Assembly (NCBI GenBank): GCA_049318625.1
Contig: JBMOGA010000047.1
Coordinates: forward strand, 1 to 32,027
Source: JBMOGA01 sp049318625
GTDB taxonomy: Bacteria; Pseudomonadota; Alphaproteobacteria; Rhizobiales; Hyphomicrobiaceae
Length of the DNA stretch: 32,027 bases
Direction of reading: 5' to 3'
Made by a program: the position numbers and the translations under genes. Positions 24,575 through 32,027 of the stretch are shown here, piece by piece. The notes below the pieces were generated by a model, which was not told the origin of the DNA, did not search any database, and saw only the letters and a list, made by a program, of their open reading frames with translations. Every line of letters starts with the position of its first letter. The first letter of the stretch is position 1.

Positions 24575-26119
24575 ATGGAATCGTACGTCGGCGGGATCAG
24601 GGATGGCAGTCGGCAGAGCGTAACCCCGCTGTTTCGCCGGCGGGCGCGCAGCGCGCGGTTGCTGGTCGCCGTCGCCATTTCGGGCGCGCTCGGACTACTC
24701 GGCATCGCACTGCTCGTCCTGGCCGACATGAAGGCGATGACCTGGGAGCGGGCACAAACCGAAGCAACCAACATCGTCAGTATATTGAAAGACGACATCG
24801 GGCGCACGCTGCGGGAAGGCGACGTGGTGCTGTCGGGAATCACCGAAGTGCTCGAAATGCCGGAATTCCGCGGTCTCACTCCGGAGGTGCGCCGAGTCTT
24901 CCTGTTCAGCGGGGCCCATGCCACCGCGCAATTCTCGGCAATGCGGGTGCTGAGCTATGACGGCACCCTGCTCTACAGCAACGAGCACGAAAGCCGTTCG
25001 TCCATGGGCGACCATCTCGCCCTGCTGCACCACGCCAATACGCGGGCCGACGTGATGCACGTGAGCCAGCCGCTTCCCGACCAGCGGGGCGGATTCGAGA
25101 TCGTGCTGAGCCGCCGGTTCGAAGTCGCGAATTCTTTCGCCGGCGTGGTGACCGCCCATCTCCCGGTCACCTACTTTGCCAGATTGTTCGCCTCGGTCCA
25201 GTTGGAGAAGGGTCTTTCGTTGACGATCGTCCATGGCGACGAGCGGCTCGTCTACCGCACGCTCGACGGCGTCAAGCGCACGGGTGTCAGCGTCCGCGGA
25301 ACGCCATTGATGACGCGTGCTTCGTCCTCATCGGAGGGTCACCTCGAGGAACGCAGCACGATCGATGGTGTTCTCCGCCACTACACCCACGCGAAGATCG
25401 ACCAATTCCCCCTGCGGGTCCTGTTCGGTCGCAGCATCGATACCATCGCCAACGCGCACTGGAACAGCGCGCAGTGGATCGTCGCCGTCATCGTGTTCCT
25501 CGCCGCCATCCAGGTGTTTCTAGCCGCGGGGCTGGTCCGGGAATTCCGCTCGCGGCTCGCCGCCGAGGAGAAGCTCGAGGACTTGGTCAACCGCGACTCC
25601 CTGACCAATCTGGCCAACCGCCGCCGCTTCGACGCGGTGATGAGCACCGAATGGCGGCGGGCGACGCGGTCGCAGGAGCCGGTGGCGCTGCTGATGATCG
25701 ATGCGGACCACTTCAAGAAGTACAACGACTACTACGGCCACCCGGTCGGCGACCGGCTGCTCGAAACGCTGGCCGACGCCATTCGCGCGGCGGCCAAGCG
25801 GGCCGGCGATCTGGCGGCACGGTTCGGCGGCGAGGAATTCACGATCGTGCTGCCGGGACTGCATCTCGCCGAAGCCGCGCACGTGGCCGAGCAGCTCAGG
25901 AGCACCATCGCGGCGCTCGAGATCGAGCACCACAACCACCCGCTGGGCTTCGTCACCGTCAGCATCGGCGTGGCGTCGCTGGTGCCGGTCGCCGGCATCG
26001 GCGGCCCCGACGACCTGGTCGCCTGTGCGGATCTGGCGCTCTACGATGCCAAGGAGAACGGCCGCAACCGGGTGGAGGCGTTCGGCCTCGACGACGAGCA
26101 ACCGCGCATGGCCGCCTGA
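24575..26119 (+). CDS. Membrane diguanylate cyclase with periplasmic sensor
   Basis: A 514-residue protein that should make cyclic di-GMP. Order: TM1 (about residues 28-50), a periplasmic region of about 250 residues resembling Cache/PDC sensor folds, TM2 (301-321), a short coiled linker (REFRSRLAAEEKLEDLVNRD) and a GGDEF domain. The active motif is GGEEF (418-422), and RAGD five residues before it is a complete RxxD inhibitory site, unlike in the other cyclase of the window. DADHFKKYNDYYGHPVGD holds the metal-binding aspartate. The start at 24575 is preferred because the frame upstream overlaps soxA. It may be transcribed from its own promoter. Confidence 0.92.
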   Translation: MESYVGGIRDGSRQSVTPLFRRRARSARLLVAVAISGALGLLGIALLVLADMKAMTWERAQTEATNIVSILKDDIGRTLREGDVVLSGITEVLEMPEFRGLTPEVRRVFLFSGAHATAQFSAMRVLSYDGTLLYSNEHESRSSMGDHLALLHHANTRADVMHVSQPLPDQRGGFEIVLSRRFEVANSFAGVVTAHLPVTYFARLFASVQLEKGLSLTIVHGDERLVYRTLDGVKRTGVSVRGTPLMTRASSSSEGHLEERSTIDGVLRHYTHAKIDQFPLRVLFGRSIDTIANAHWNSAQWIVAVIVFLAAIQVFLAAGLVREFRSRLAAEEKLEDLVNRDSLTNLANRRRFDAVMSTEWRRATRSQEPVALLMIDADHFKKYNDYYGHPVGDRLLETLADAIRAAAKRAGDLAARFGGEEFTIVLPGLHLAEAAHVAEQLRSTIAALEIEHHNHPLGFVTVSIGVASLVPVAGIGGPDDLVACADLALYDAKENGRNRVEAFGLDDEQPRMAA

Positions 26120-26211
26120 GCGGGCCGCTATCTCGCCGCGCAACTTGATGCTCGCGCCATCCGCCCGGGCGATGCCATGATCCGCCCTCCATTCGAAGCC
26201 AAGGAGCGGTC

Positions 26212-26694
26212 ATGGCCCCCCGTCTGACGATCTTGAACGGTCCCAATCTCAACATGCTCGGCATTCGCGAGCCGCACATCTACGGCACGACAACGCTCGC
26301 GGCCGTCGAGGCGAGCTGCCGGCACATGGCGGAGTTTCTCGGCGCCTCCCTGGCGTTCCACCAGTCGAATCACGAGGGCGTCCTGGTCGACTGGATCCAG
26401 GCCGCGCGCGAGAGCGCCGACGCGCTCATCATCAATCCGGCCGGCTATTCGTTCACATCGGTCGCCATCTACGACGCGCTCAAGACCTTCGAAGGTCCAA
26501 TCCTCGAAGTGCACATCTCCAACCTGCACGCCCGCGACGAGCTGCACCGCCACTCGAAACTGTCGGCCGTGGCGAAAGGCGTGATCTGCGGTCTCGGGAC
26601 CTATGGCTACATCGTCGCCATGCAGGCGGCGGTGCGGCTGGTCGGCGAACTCCCCGCGGGCCTGCCGGCGCCGCTCCGCACCGGCCCTGTCTGA
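26212..26694 (+). CDS. Type II 3-dehydroquinate dehydratase-like protein
   Basis: A 160-residue dodecameric-type dehydroquinase homologue. Numbering matches the Mycobacterium tuberculosis enzyme: R19, Y24 (catalytic base), N75, D88, E99, H101 and R108 are all kept in LNGPNLNMLGIREPHIYG, INPAGYSFTSVAIYDAL and EVHISNLHAR. Two substrate-site residues differ: position 81 is F instead of H (NPAGYSFTS against NPGAYTHTS) and position 112 is H instead of R. It may therefore be a paralogue acting on another hydroxylated ring acid rather than the housekeeping AroQ, so I give no symbol. GGAG upstream of the ATG supports the start. A strong terminator follows. Confidence 0.9.
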   Translation: MAPRLTILNGPNLNMLGIREPHIYGTTTLAAVEASCRHMAEFLGASLAFHQSNHEGVLVDWIQAARESADALIINPAGYSFTSVAIYDALKTFEGPILEVHISNLHARDELHRHSKLSAVAKGVICGLGTYGYIVAMQAAVRLVGELPAGLPAPLRTGPV

Positions 26695-26738
26695 ATACGG
26701 AGCGGCGGATCGAGACCGCCGGGACCGCCAACGACAAT

Positions 26739-26762
26739 CGCCCCGGCCAGACGGCCGGGGCG
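26739..26762. terminator. Strong terminator between convergent genes
   Basis: CGCCCCGGCC (26739-26748) and GGCCGGGGCG (26753-26762) form a perfect 10-bp G+C-rich stem with an AGAC tetraloop, followed by TTGCGCCGTTTC. It separates the dehydroquinase-like gene from the convergent CBS gene and probably serves both. Confidence 0.85.
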
Positions 26763-26793
26763 TTGCGCCGTTTCGGGCGGATGGTGCGATCGG

Positions 26794-27483
26794 TCAGATC
26801 GTGGTCTGCCAGTTGCGCAGCTTCACCTGATCGTCGACGCTCTTGACGCCCGGGATCTCCGAGACGAGCACCTTCAGCGCGCGCTTCTGGTCGTTGGAGT
26901 CCACGAACCCGACGAGCTGGACCATGCCGTCGCTGACCGAGAAGCTCACGTAGATGGTGTTGATCCACGATTGCTTGTGAATGGCCTCGAAGACGGCCTT
27001 GTGCAGGGCGCCGTTGTCGATGCGCTCGGCGCTGCCCACGATCTTGCTCATGGCCAGGGCGCGGACCAGATCCGAGCGGCTGATGATGCCGACCACCTTG
27101 CCGTCGCGAATGACGGGGACCCGGCGAATGCGGTGTGAATCGAGGATGTCGGCGACCTCGGCGACGCTCGAGTCGTAGGGCACGGTGACGACGACGCGGG
27201 ACATGATGTCCTCGACGGCGGCTGAGTGGGCCTTGACGAACTCGCGGGCGCGGCTGTCGGCATCGGTGAACATGTCCAGCCACCAGCTGCGCTTGCGCTC
27301 TGTGCCGGTTTCGCGGCGGTGCAGCAGATCGCTTTCGGTGACGATGCCGACCAGCGCACCGTCGTCGGTCAGGACCGGCATCGCACTCACGCGATGCTGG
27401 ACCATGAGGGCCGCGATCTCGTGGACTTTCATGCCCGGTTTGGCGGACAGGACGTTGGGAGTCATGATCTCGTGCGCTTTCAC
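26794..27483 (-). CDS. CBS-CBS-BON domain protein (GTG start)
   Basis: A 229-residue cytoplasmic protein with two CBS domains (about 8-58, IMTPNVLSAKPGMKVHEIAALMVQHRVSAMPVLTDDGALVGIVTESDLL, and 93-145, DIMSRVVVTVPYDSSVAEVADILDSHRIRRVPVIRDGKVVGIISRSDLV). A BON domain follows (155-225), ending PGVKSVDDQVKL. CBS pairs bind adenine nucleotides and sense energy state; BON domains bind membranes or partners. The GTG at 27483 is chosen because AGGA lies seven bases upstream and the fold starts at once. A FixK/FNR-type box centred about 73 bases upstream suggests induction at low oxygen. The target it controls is unknown. Confidence 0.92.
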   Translation of the reverse strand: MKAHEIMTPNVLSAKPGMKVHEIAALMVQHRVSAMPVLTDDGALVGIVTESDLLHRRETGTERKRSWWLDMFTDADSRAREFVKAHSAAVEDIMSRVVVTVPYDSSVAEVADILDSHRIRRVPVIRDGKVVGIISRSDLVRALAMSKIVGSAERIDNGALHKAVFEAIHKQSWINTIYVSFSVSDGMVQLVGFVDSNDQKRALKVLVSEIPGVKSVDDQVKLRNWQTTI

Positions 27484-27549
27484 GGCACGGTCCTTTCCTG
27501 CATTGCGCTGTGATGTGGGCCATGTGGCCGGAAGGGTCGCGCAAGCACA

Positions 27550-27563
27550 TTGACGCCGGTCAA
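27550..27563. promoter_or_regulatory. FixK/FNR-type operator upstream of CBS-BON gene
   Basis: TTGACGCCGGTCAA is a perfect palindrome (TTGAC-N4-GTCAA). It lies 66 bases before the GTG start of the CBS-BON gene. A class II position predicts a transcription start about 32 bases before that codon. Confidence 0.72.
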
Positions 27564-27573
27564 GAAACGACTG

Positions 27574-27599
27574 CGCGCCCGACATTGCTGCCGGGCGCG
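27574..27599 (-). terminator. Terminator after M4 protease gene
   Basis: CGCGCCCG (27574-27581) and CGGGCGCG (27592-27599) form a perfect 8-bp stem with a ten-base loop. On the minus strand it is followed by CAGTCGTTTCTTG. A second palindrome, CCGCACGCGCGTGCGG at 27632-27647, lies closer to the protease stop. Together they probably end the protease transcript before the CBS promoter. Confidence 0.6.
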
Positions 27600-27661
27600 T
27601 GGACCATGCGCATTTCCGTGCGTTGACGGCGCCGCACGCGCGTGCGGGACCGCCGCCGTTG

Positions 27662-29455
27662 TCAGCTCGACGGCGTCTTGAGCCCGACCGCCAGGCGCGC
27701 CGAATCGACCTGGGCGCAGTCGGCCATGGTGAAGCCGGAGCCCTTGGCCGAGGCGAGATCCTCGCAGGCGGCGAAGAAGGCCTCGCCGGCCTGCACAAGC
27801 TTCGAAGTCGGATTGAGGCGCGTGGTGAGTGCGCGGTATGCGAGCCGGCCGAGCTTCTGGCGGCCGATGCCCTGCACGGTGACGTCACGATGGCGGCCGC
27901 CCTCGGCGATCAGGAACGCCATCTTGTTGAGGATACCGCTGTTGAAGTGCACGCACCCGTTCAAATAGTCCCACGTCGAGTTGCAGAGCGGCTCTTCCGG
28001 CCTCAGATACTCAGAATAGTGATCCGGCTGGCCGTAGTTGTCGGCGAGCGAATAGTCGCGACCGCGATCGAACAGCCGGGACTTGCTGTCGTTCGATAAC
28101 GGCGGGTCCGCGAGGCTGCGCAGAGGACGCGTGACGCTGCGCCCGGGCAGGGCCTCGCCGATCACCCAGTTGGCCTGCTGCGGCGTCACCACGAACTCGA
28201 TCAGCGTTCCGAAGATGTCGGCGAGCGACTCGTTCACGGCGCCGGCCTCGTCGGAGTAGACGAGATCCGCTTCGTGGATGATCACGCCGTGGGTGATCTC
28301 GTGGCCGACCACGTCGAGGGCCACGGCGAAACTCGGCCCATAGACCATGACGTTCGGCTTCGGGCACTCGACGCCCTGCCTCTTGCACCAATAGGCGTTC
28401 TGGCGCGTGCCATAGCGCACGTAGGATTCGAACGGCGAGGACGACGGCGTCGCCTGCCGTCCGTTGTCGTCGTAGCTCTTGCGGCCGAACATGTCGAGAT
28501 AGTAGGTCCGCACGCCCGCCGAATTGAAGAACGCGAGCGCGGCATCCGACGGTTTCTCGCCGGGCCCCGTCACCGACGCGACCGACGATTCATCGAGCAC
28601 CTGCTTGCCGGGGAACGTCGTGTCGCCGCCGAGATCGAACACGCGGCGCGGGCCGACGGTCTGGTGATCGCGAAAGTCGTAGACCACGGCGCTGGTCTCG
28701 GCGTCGATGAAGATCCGGAAGGCGTCGAGCGAGACGAGCCATGTCAACTTGAGCGGCCCGGCCGTCACGCCGCGCGTCGACATCAGCGCCGGGTCGAAAA
28801 CGGTGAGCTGCGCTTCGGCCGGCAAACCGTCGATCTGCGAGAAAATCTGTTCGAGCAGGGGATCGCGGGGCCGCGACTGCAGCAACTGGCGCAGGCGGGC
28901 ACGGGCGGCCGTGATGGCGGCGGCCTGATCGATGCGCGGGGTCGTCGAGGCGATCTCGGCGGTCGAGAAACTGGCGACGATCTCGGTGACGGCCAACGCC
29001 GGATTGACCACGTAGCGGGCCGACGAGCCGAATACCGGCACGCCGTTCACCTTCTGCGAGACGCGGGCGATGGTCTGGCCCGGCACATCCGGGTCGCGGC
29101 GCATCTCGACGACCTCGCGGGTGGCGCGCGCGCCCTGCGGGAAGGCTGCGGCCACCTCGCTCGTCGCCATGAACGCCTCGACCACACGCCGCACGTCCTC
29201 GAGGCGGGGCTGGCCCTGGGCGTCACGCGCGGTCGCGGTCAGCGCCACGGTCGGGTCCGGCACGGCGCGCAGTCCCTTGATGCGAGACGGCAGGCCGGTC
29301 GCCGGATCGAGCTTGGCATCGAGCGTGGGGTTGGTGCGCTTGGCGGTTTCGAGCGCGCCACTCACGGTATCGCGCACCGTCTGGGCCTCGGCCGCTGCGG
29401 CCACCAGCAGACCCGCGGCAAGCGCGGCACCTGCCGTCAGTTGGCGAAATCTCAT
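27662..29455 (-). CDS. Secreted M4 (thermolysin-type) metallopeptidase
   Basis: A 597-residue zinc endopeptidase made as a pre-pro-enzyme. The signal peptide ends at about AAAAEAQ (residue 25). A propeptide with an FTP/PepSY-like region (about 60-235, including GVPVFGSSARYVVNP) acts as chaperone and inhibitor. The catalytic domain has H385-E386-I-T-H389, the third zinc ligand E409 in GAVNESLADIFG, and VHFNSGILNKMAFLIAEGG with the transition-state histidine. All active-site residues are present. It lies 37 bases after the S8 protease gene and probably shares its transcript. It is expected outside the cell or in the periplasm. Confidence 0.94.
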   Translation of the reverse strand: MRFRQLTAGAALAAGLLVAAAAEAQTVRDTVSGALETAKRTNPTLDAKLDPATGLPSRIKGLRAVPDPTVALTATARDAQGQPRLEDVRRVVEAFMATSEVAAAFPQGARATREVVEMRRDPDVPGQTIARVSQKVNGVPVFGSSARYVVNPALAVTEIVASFSTAEIASTTPRIDQAAAITAARARLRQLLQSRPRDPLLEQIFSQIDGLPAEAQLTVFDPALMSTRGVTAGPLKLTWLVSLDAFRIFIDAETSAVVYDFRDHQTVGPRRVFDLGGDTTFPGKQVLDESSVASVTGPGEKPSDAALAFFNSAGVRTYYLDMFGRKSYDDNGRQATPSSSPFESYVRYGTRQNAYWCKRQGVECPKPNVMVYGPSFAVALDVVGHEITHGVIIHEADLVYSDEAGAVNESLADIFGTLIEFVVTPQQANWVIGEALPGRSVTRPLRSLADPPLSNDSKSRLFDRGRDYSLADNYGQPDHYSEYLRPEEPLCNSTWDYLNGCVHFNSGILNKMAFLIAEGGRHRDVTVQGIGRQKLGRLAYRALTTRLNPTSKLVQAGEAFFAACEDLASAKGSGFTMADCAQVDSARLAVGLKTPSS

Positions 29456-29492
29456 GGGGCTTCCTCCCGAGACGGACTCGACTTGCGTTCAG

Positions 29493-31754
29493 CTACTGGC
29501 AGGCCGGCTTGCGCCGGGGCGCCGCCCCGGTCAGCGGCGCCGGAACCGTGCTCGACACCAGCGGGGTGGCGTCCCGCGGCACCGGTTGCCCATCGGTGCC
29601 CGGCGTCGTCGGCGGACGCCCGGCGGCGGCCTGTTCCGCCGCAACCGCGACCACCGGCACCTTCCAGCGCTCGACGACTTCGTCGAACGTCAGCTCGGCG
29701 TAGGCGGTCTTGAAGTCCTTGGTGGCGTCGGACCAGGCGAGCTGCAGCGCCTCAACGTCGCCGCGGGGCTGACCGGCCAGCGGCACCAGATCCGTCAGAT
29801 CGAGTGACGCGCGTCCACTGCCGTTGAAATCGACCAGCGGCCAGCAGCGCTCGTCTTCGTCGACCTCTCCGTCACCGTTGAGATCGACCTCGATGATGCC
29901 CGAGCGCCGCGCCGCCTCGATGATCGCCATATGTTTCTTGACGATGAGGAGATCCTCCTCGTCCACCTGCCCGTCGCCATCGAGATCGGCCAGCAGCTTC
30001 ATGGTCGCGGGGTCGAGCTTGACGACCGCCGCCAGCGCATCGATCCGCGGCGCCGCGCCGCTGCCGTTCGACGCGACCGAGGTCGTGCGGATGGCGTCGG
30101 CGATCTGTTGCGGCGTCGACTTCGGCGAAAGCTCGAACAGGATGGCGGCGAGCGCGGTGACGTGAGGGGCGGCCTGCGATGTGCCGCTGCACAGACCATA
30201 TTCGTCGCTGACGCCGGCCAGGGTGCTCATCACGTCGACACCCGGCGCCGAGATGTGGCCGCCGGTGTTGGAAAAGGAGGCGCGGCGTCCGTCGCGGTCG
30301 ATCGCCTCGACCACCAGGATGTTGGTGGCTGGCCGGAATGTCGCCGAGCGGTAGGTGCCGGCGAATGCGAACGGCGTCGCGAGTTCCGCGGACAAGGGCT
30401 GGGCGAGGCCATGCGAATCGTTGCCGGCCGCGGTCACGAACAGAACCTTGTCGCGCCAGCGGTTGGCCAGATAGCGGACGACCGAGGCGCTGTTGAGCAC
30501 GTGGGTCTTGAGGCTCTGGTCGCGCTCGGGATCCTTGCCCCACTCGAAGCCGGCCGCCGACCAGTTGTAGGCAAGGCTGATGTTGACGACGCGGCGCTCG
30601 TTCTCGCCGAGCGGGGCGTCCTCTTCGAGGAACTCCGCCAGATCTTCGAGGGCGCCGCTGTAGAGCAGAGCCCGCTGATTGAACGTATCGGTCACGCCGA
30701 GCGCGCTGCCTTCGATCCAGTTGTCGGCCGAAATCGGGATCGCCTCGACGATGGCGTTGGGCACCATGCCGTCGATGCCACGGCCGCGCCCGTAGAGGGC
30801 GCCGGCAATGCCGGCCACGTGGGTGCCGTGGCTGAACTGACAGGAAGCCTGGCGGGGGTTGGGCGGCATACCCTCCTTCACCGCGCTGTAGACCAGATGG
30901 CCGTGCGTGCCGAAGCCCACGTCGAGGAAGGTCATGCGGGTCGGCTTGCGCTCCGGGTGGGCCTGACGCGCGCGCTCGACGATGCGCCATACGGGCGGCA
31001 TACGGAGCATTTTCAGCCCCCAATTGCCGTCGTCGGTCTCGCCGGTGCGCCAATGCCACGACACCTTGGCGCCGCCGGCACCGGTGACCGACGTGTCGAC
31101 GCGGCGCGGCACGGTCTTGGGGGCGATCGTCGTATCGACGAATGCCGCCTCGACCCCCGGCTCGTTGCGGATGGCGCGAATGATCGGTGGCTCGAGCACA
31201 TCGGTGATGGTGCCGGCCGACGGTGCGGCGCCGCGAGTCTGGGTCGACGGACGCTGGACATGAAGCAGACCCAGCGACGGCACGTGCCGCACGACGTTCA
31301 AGCTGTACTTCGAGATGAGGGCATCGAGCTGGGCGCCCGTGATGTCGGGCTTGAGCTGGATCACGAAGGTGTCGCGCGCGACGCCGATCGTGGGGTTGGC
31401 GCTCTGCGCGAGGCGGGTCGCGTCACCGGGTACGCGGCGCACTCCCGCGTCACCCTCGCCCACGGTTGCGGGCGCCAGGCCGAGCACCGATCCATCGTCC
31501 AGTGTCGAGCGGCGGTCCTGCCCCTGTGGCGGCGGCGCGCTCTTTACCGATCCATCCGGCTTGACTTGGAAGAATTCGACCGGCCGATCCGGCTTGCGGT
31601 TCTGGTCGATCGACCGGGCCCCGCGCGTCGATCTCTGCTGTCCGAACTTCTCCTCGAGCAGCTGCTTGAGCCGCTGGTCATTGGGCGCGCTCGACTGTGC
31701 GGCAATCGTGCCGGGCCAGATGGCGATCGCCGCGGCCAGGATCAGGATGCGCAT
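29493..31754 (-). CDS. Secreted S8 (subtilisin-type) serine protease with EF-hand-like loops
   Basis: A 753-residue secreted protease. The start at 31754 is backed by GAGGAGGG upstream and a clean signal peptide (MRILILAAAIAIWPGTIAAQ); the open frame further upstream has none. A prodomain-like region (about 155-245, FVIQLKPDITGAQLDALISKYSLNVV) precedes the catalytic core. The triad is D278 (TFLDVGFGTHGHL), H309 (FSHGTHVAG) and S526 (CSGTSQAAPH), with oxyanion asparagine in AAGND. After the core come two dockerin/EF-hand-like calcium loops (DLDGDGQVDEED at 590-601, then DLNGDGEVDEDE) and a weaker DFNGSG, followed by a Pro-rich tail. Lies between a PAPTP-repeat gene and the M4 protease gene on one strand. 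Confidence 0.93.
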   Translation of the reverse strand: MRILILAAAIAIWPGTIAAQSSAPNDQRLKQLLEEKFGQQRSTRGARSIDQNRKPDRPVEFFQVKPDGSVKSAPPPQGQDRRSTLDDGSVLGLAPATVGEGDAGVRRVPGDATRLAQSANPTIGVARDTFVIQLKPDITGAQLDALISKYSLNVVRHVPSLGLLHVQRPSTQTRGAAPSAGTITDVLEPPIIRAIRNEPGVEAAFVDTTIAPKTVPRRVDTSVTGAGGAKVSWHWRTGETDDGNWGLKMLRMPPVWRIVERARQAHPERKPTRMTFLDVGFGTHGHLVYSAVKEGMPPNPRQASCQFSHGTHVAGIAGALYGRGRGIDGMVPNAIVEAIPISADNWIEGSALGVTDTFNQRALLYSGALEDLAEFLEEDAPLGENERRVVNISLAYNWSAAGFEWGKDPERDQSLKTHVLNSASVVRYLANRWRDKVLFVTAAGNDSHGLAQPLSAELATPFAFAGTYRSATFRPATNILVVEAIDRDGRRASFSNTGGHISAPGVDVMSTLAGVSDEYGLCSGTSQAAPHVTALAAILFELSPKSTPQQIADAIRTTSVASNGSGAAPRIDALAAVVKLDPATMKLLADLDGDGQVDEEDLLIVKKHMAIIEAARRSGIIEVDLNGDGEVDEDERCWPLVDFNGSGRASLDLTDLVPLAGQPRGDVEALQLAWSDATKDFKTAYAELTFDEVVERWKVPVVAVAAEQAAAGRPPTTPGTDGQPVPRDATPLVSSTVPAPLTGAAPRRKPACQ

Positions 31755-31812
31755 GTCGTCCCTCCTCGGGTTCTGACGGGGTCGACCATACGCCGACCCC
31801 GCTCGGGTTCTC

Positions 31813-32027
31813 TTACTTGTAAATCCGCTTCCAAAGATCGGTCGCCGTGTCCGTACCCCACTGCCACCAGCTCTTCGGGGCTGGTGCCGGCGGTGGCGCA
31901 TTCTGCTCCGGTGGCTTCGAGAACTCCGGCAGCGGAGCCGGGGGTGTTGGAGCCGGGGGCGTCGGAGCCGGGGGCGTCGGAGCCGGAGGCGTCGGAGCCG
32001 GGGGCGTCGGAGCCGGAGGCGTCGGAG
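31813..32027 (-). CDS. PAPTP-repeat protein, C-terminal part (partial)
   Basis: Only the last 70 or so codons are in the window; the gene runs off the right edge. The visible part is a run of PAPTP pentapeptides, then PAPLPEFSKPPEQNAPPPAPAPKSWWQWGTDTATDLWKRIYK and a stop. The tryptophan-rich, basic end could contact membrane or partner proteins, and the proline repeat would be a stiff spacer. It ends 58 bases before the S8 protease start, so the three genes may form one transcript. Frame is supported by consistent 15-bp repeats and the stop; I do not recognise the protein. Confidence 0.75.
   Translation of the reverse strand, partial: PTPPAPTPPAPTPPAPTPPAPTPPAPTPPAPLPEFSKPPEQNAPPPAPAPKSWWQWGTDTATDLWKRIYK
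31934..32027 (-). repeat. 15-bp tandem repeat encoding PAPTP
   Basis: Six full copies of a 15-base unit (plus-strand form GGAGCCGGGGGCGTC) and the start of a seventh reach the window edge. Copies differ only at G/A in one position, apart from the first copy, which has two further changes. Each unit codes for PAPTP on the minus strand, so copy-number change stays in frame. Confidence 0.92.

Noticed and set aside
29876..30001. True type I dockerin in the S8 protease, implying a cellulosome-like complex
   Set aside because: The loops resemble dockerin calcium sites, but no cohesin-bearing protein is visible; EF-hand-like calcium loops are the safer call.

Overview
The window is a G+C-rich (about two thirds by eye) chromosomal segment of an alphaproteobacterium. 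Gene content supports this: ModE/ModABC, Tat-exported Sox proteins, a DUF2783-like small protein, a rhizobial-type lysozyme-family protein, and FixK/FNR-type palindromes. I can not name a genus. I see no tRNA, rRNA, CRISPR array, insertion sequence or phage gene. Genes are densely packed on both strands, with short operons separated by small promoter regions and several perfect terminator-like hairpins.

Layout. 1-2744: a partial amidohydrolase (minus strand) diverges from a gamma-glutamyltransferase-like enzyme. 2781-3853: a four-helix membrane protein and a universal stress protein follow a FixK/FNR-type box. 4058-7123: modABC (high-affinity molybdate uptake) lies behind a ModE-type operator and converges on a single-domain modE. 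7354-11048: an orphan TRAP-type solute-binding protein is followed after 24 bp by a membrane GGDEF-EAL protein, with a terminator. 11169-12764: an exported, proline-rich, single-pass protein with a C-terminal J domain. 12810-15115 (minus): a Tat-type metallo-beta-lactamase-fold hydrolase, an ankyrin protein and a deaminase with an export signal.

15192-18284: a MarR repressor diverges from a VOC-dioxygenase-like protein, an FAD aromatic hydroxylase and a small DUF2783-like protein. This looks like a ring-cleavage catabolic module, and its promoter region carries both a FixK/FNR box and a MarR-type palindrome. 18292-19287 (minus): a Tat-exported lysozyme-family protein. 19649-24407: the most unusual operon, with a [2Fe-2S] subunit and a Tat-exported molybdenum hydroxylase of the xanthine dehydrogenase/IorAB type followed at once by soxX, soxY, soxZ and soxA. 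No soxB or soxCD is visible. 24575-26119: a membrane diguanylate cyclase. 26212-26694: a type II dehydroquinase-like protein with altered substrate-site residues. 26794-27483 (minus): a CBS-CBS-BON protein behind a FixK/FNR box. 27662-32027 (minus): an M4 metalloprotease, an S8 protease with EF-hand-like calcium loops, and the end of a PAPTP-repeat protein.

How it fits together. Molybdate uptake could feed the molybdenum hydroxylase. The Sox proteins beside that enzyme suggest oxidation in the periplasm of a substrate bound to a carrier, or use of Sox cytochromes as electron acceptors. All three full TTGA-N6-TCAA palindromes I found on reading the window lie in promoter regions, which points to a shared oxygen- or redox-responsive Crp/Fnr-family regulon covering the stress protein, CBS-BON and aromatic-catabolism transcripts.
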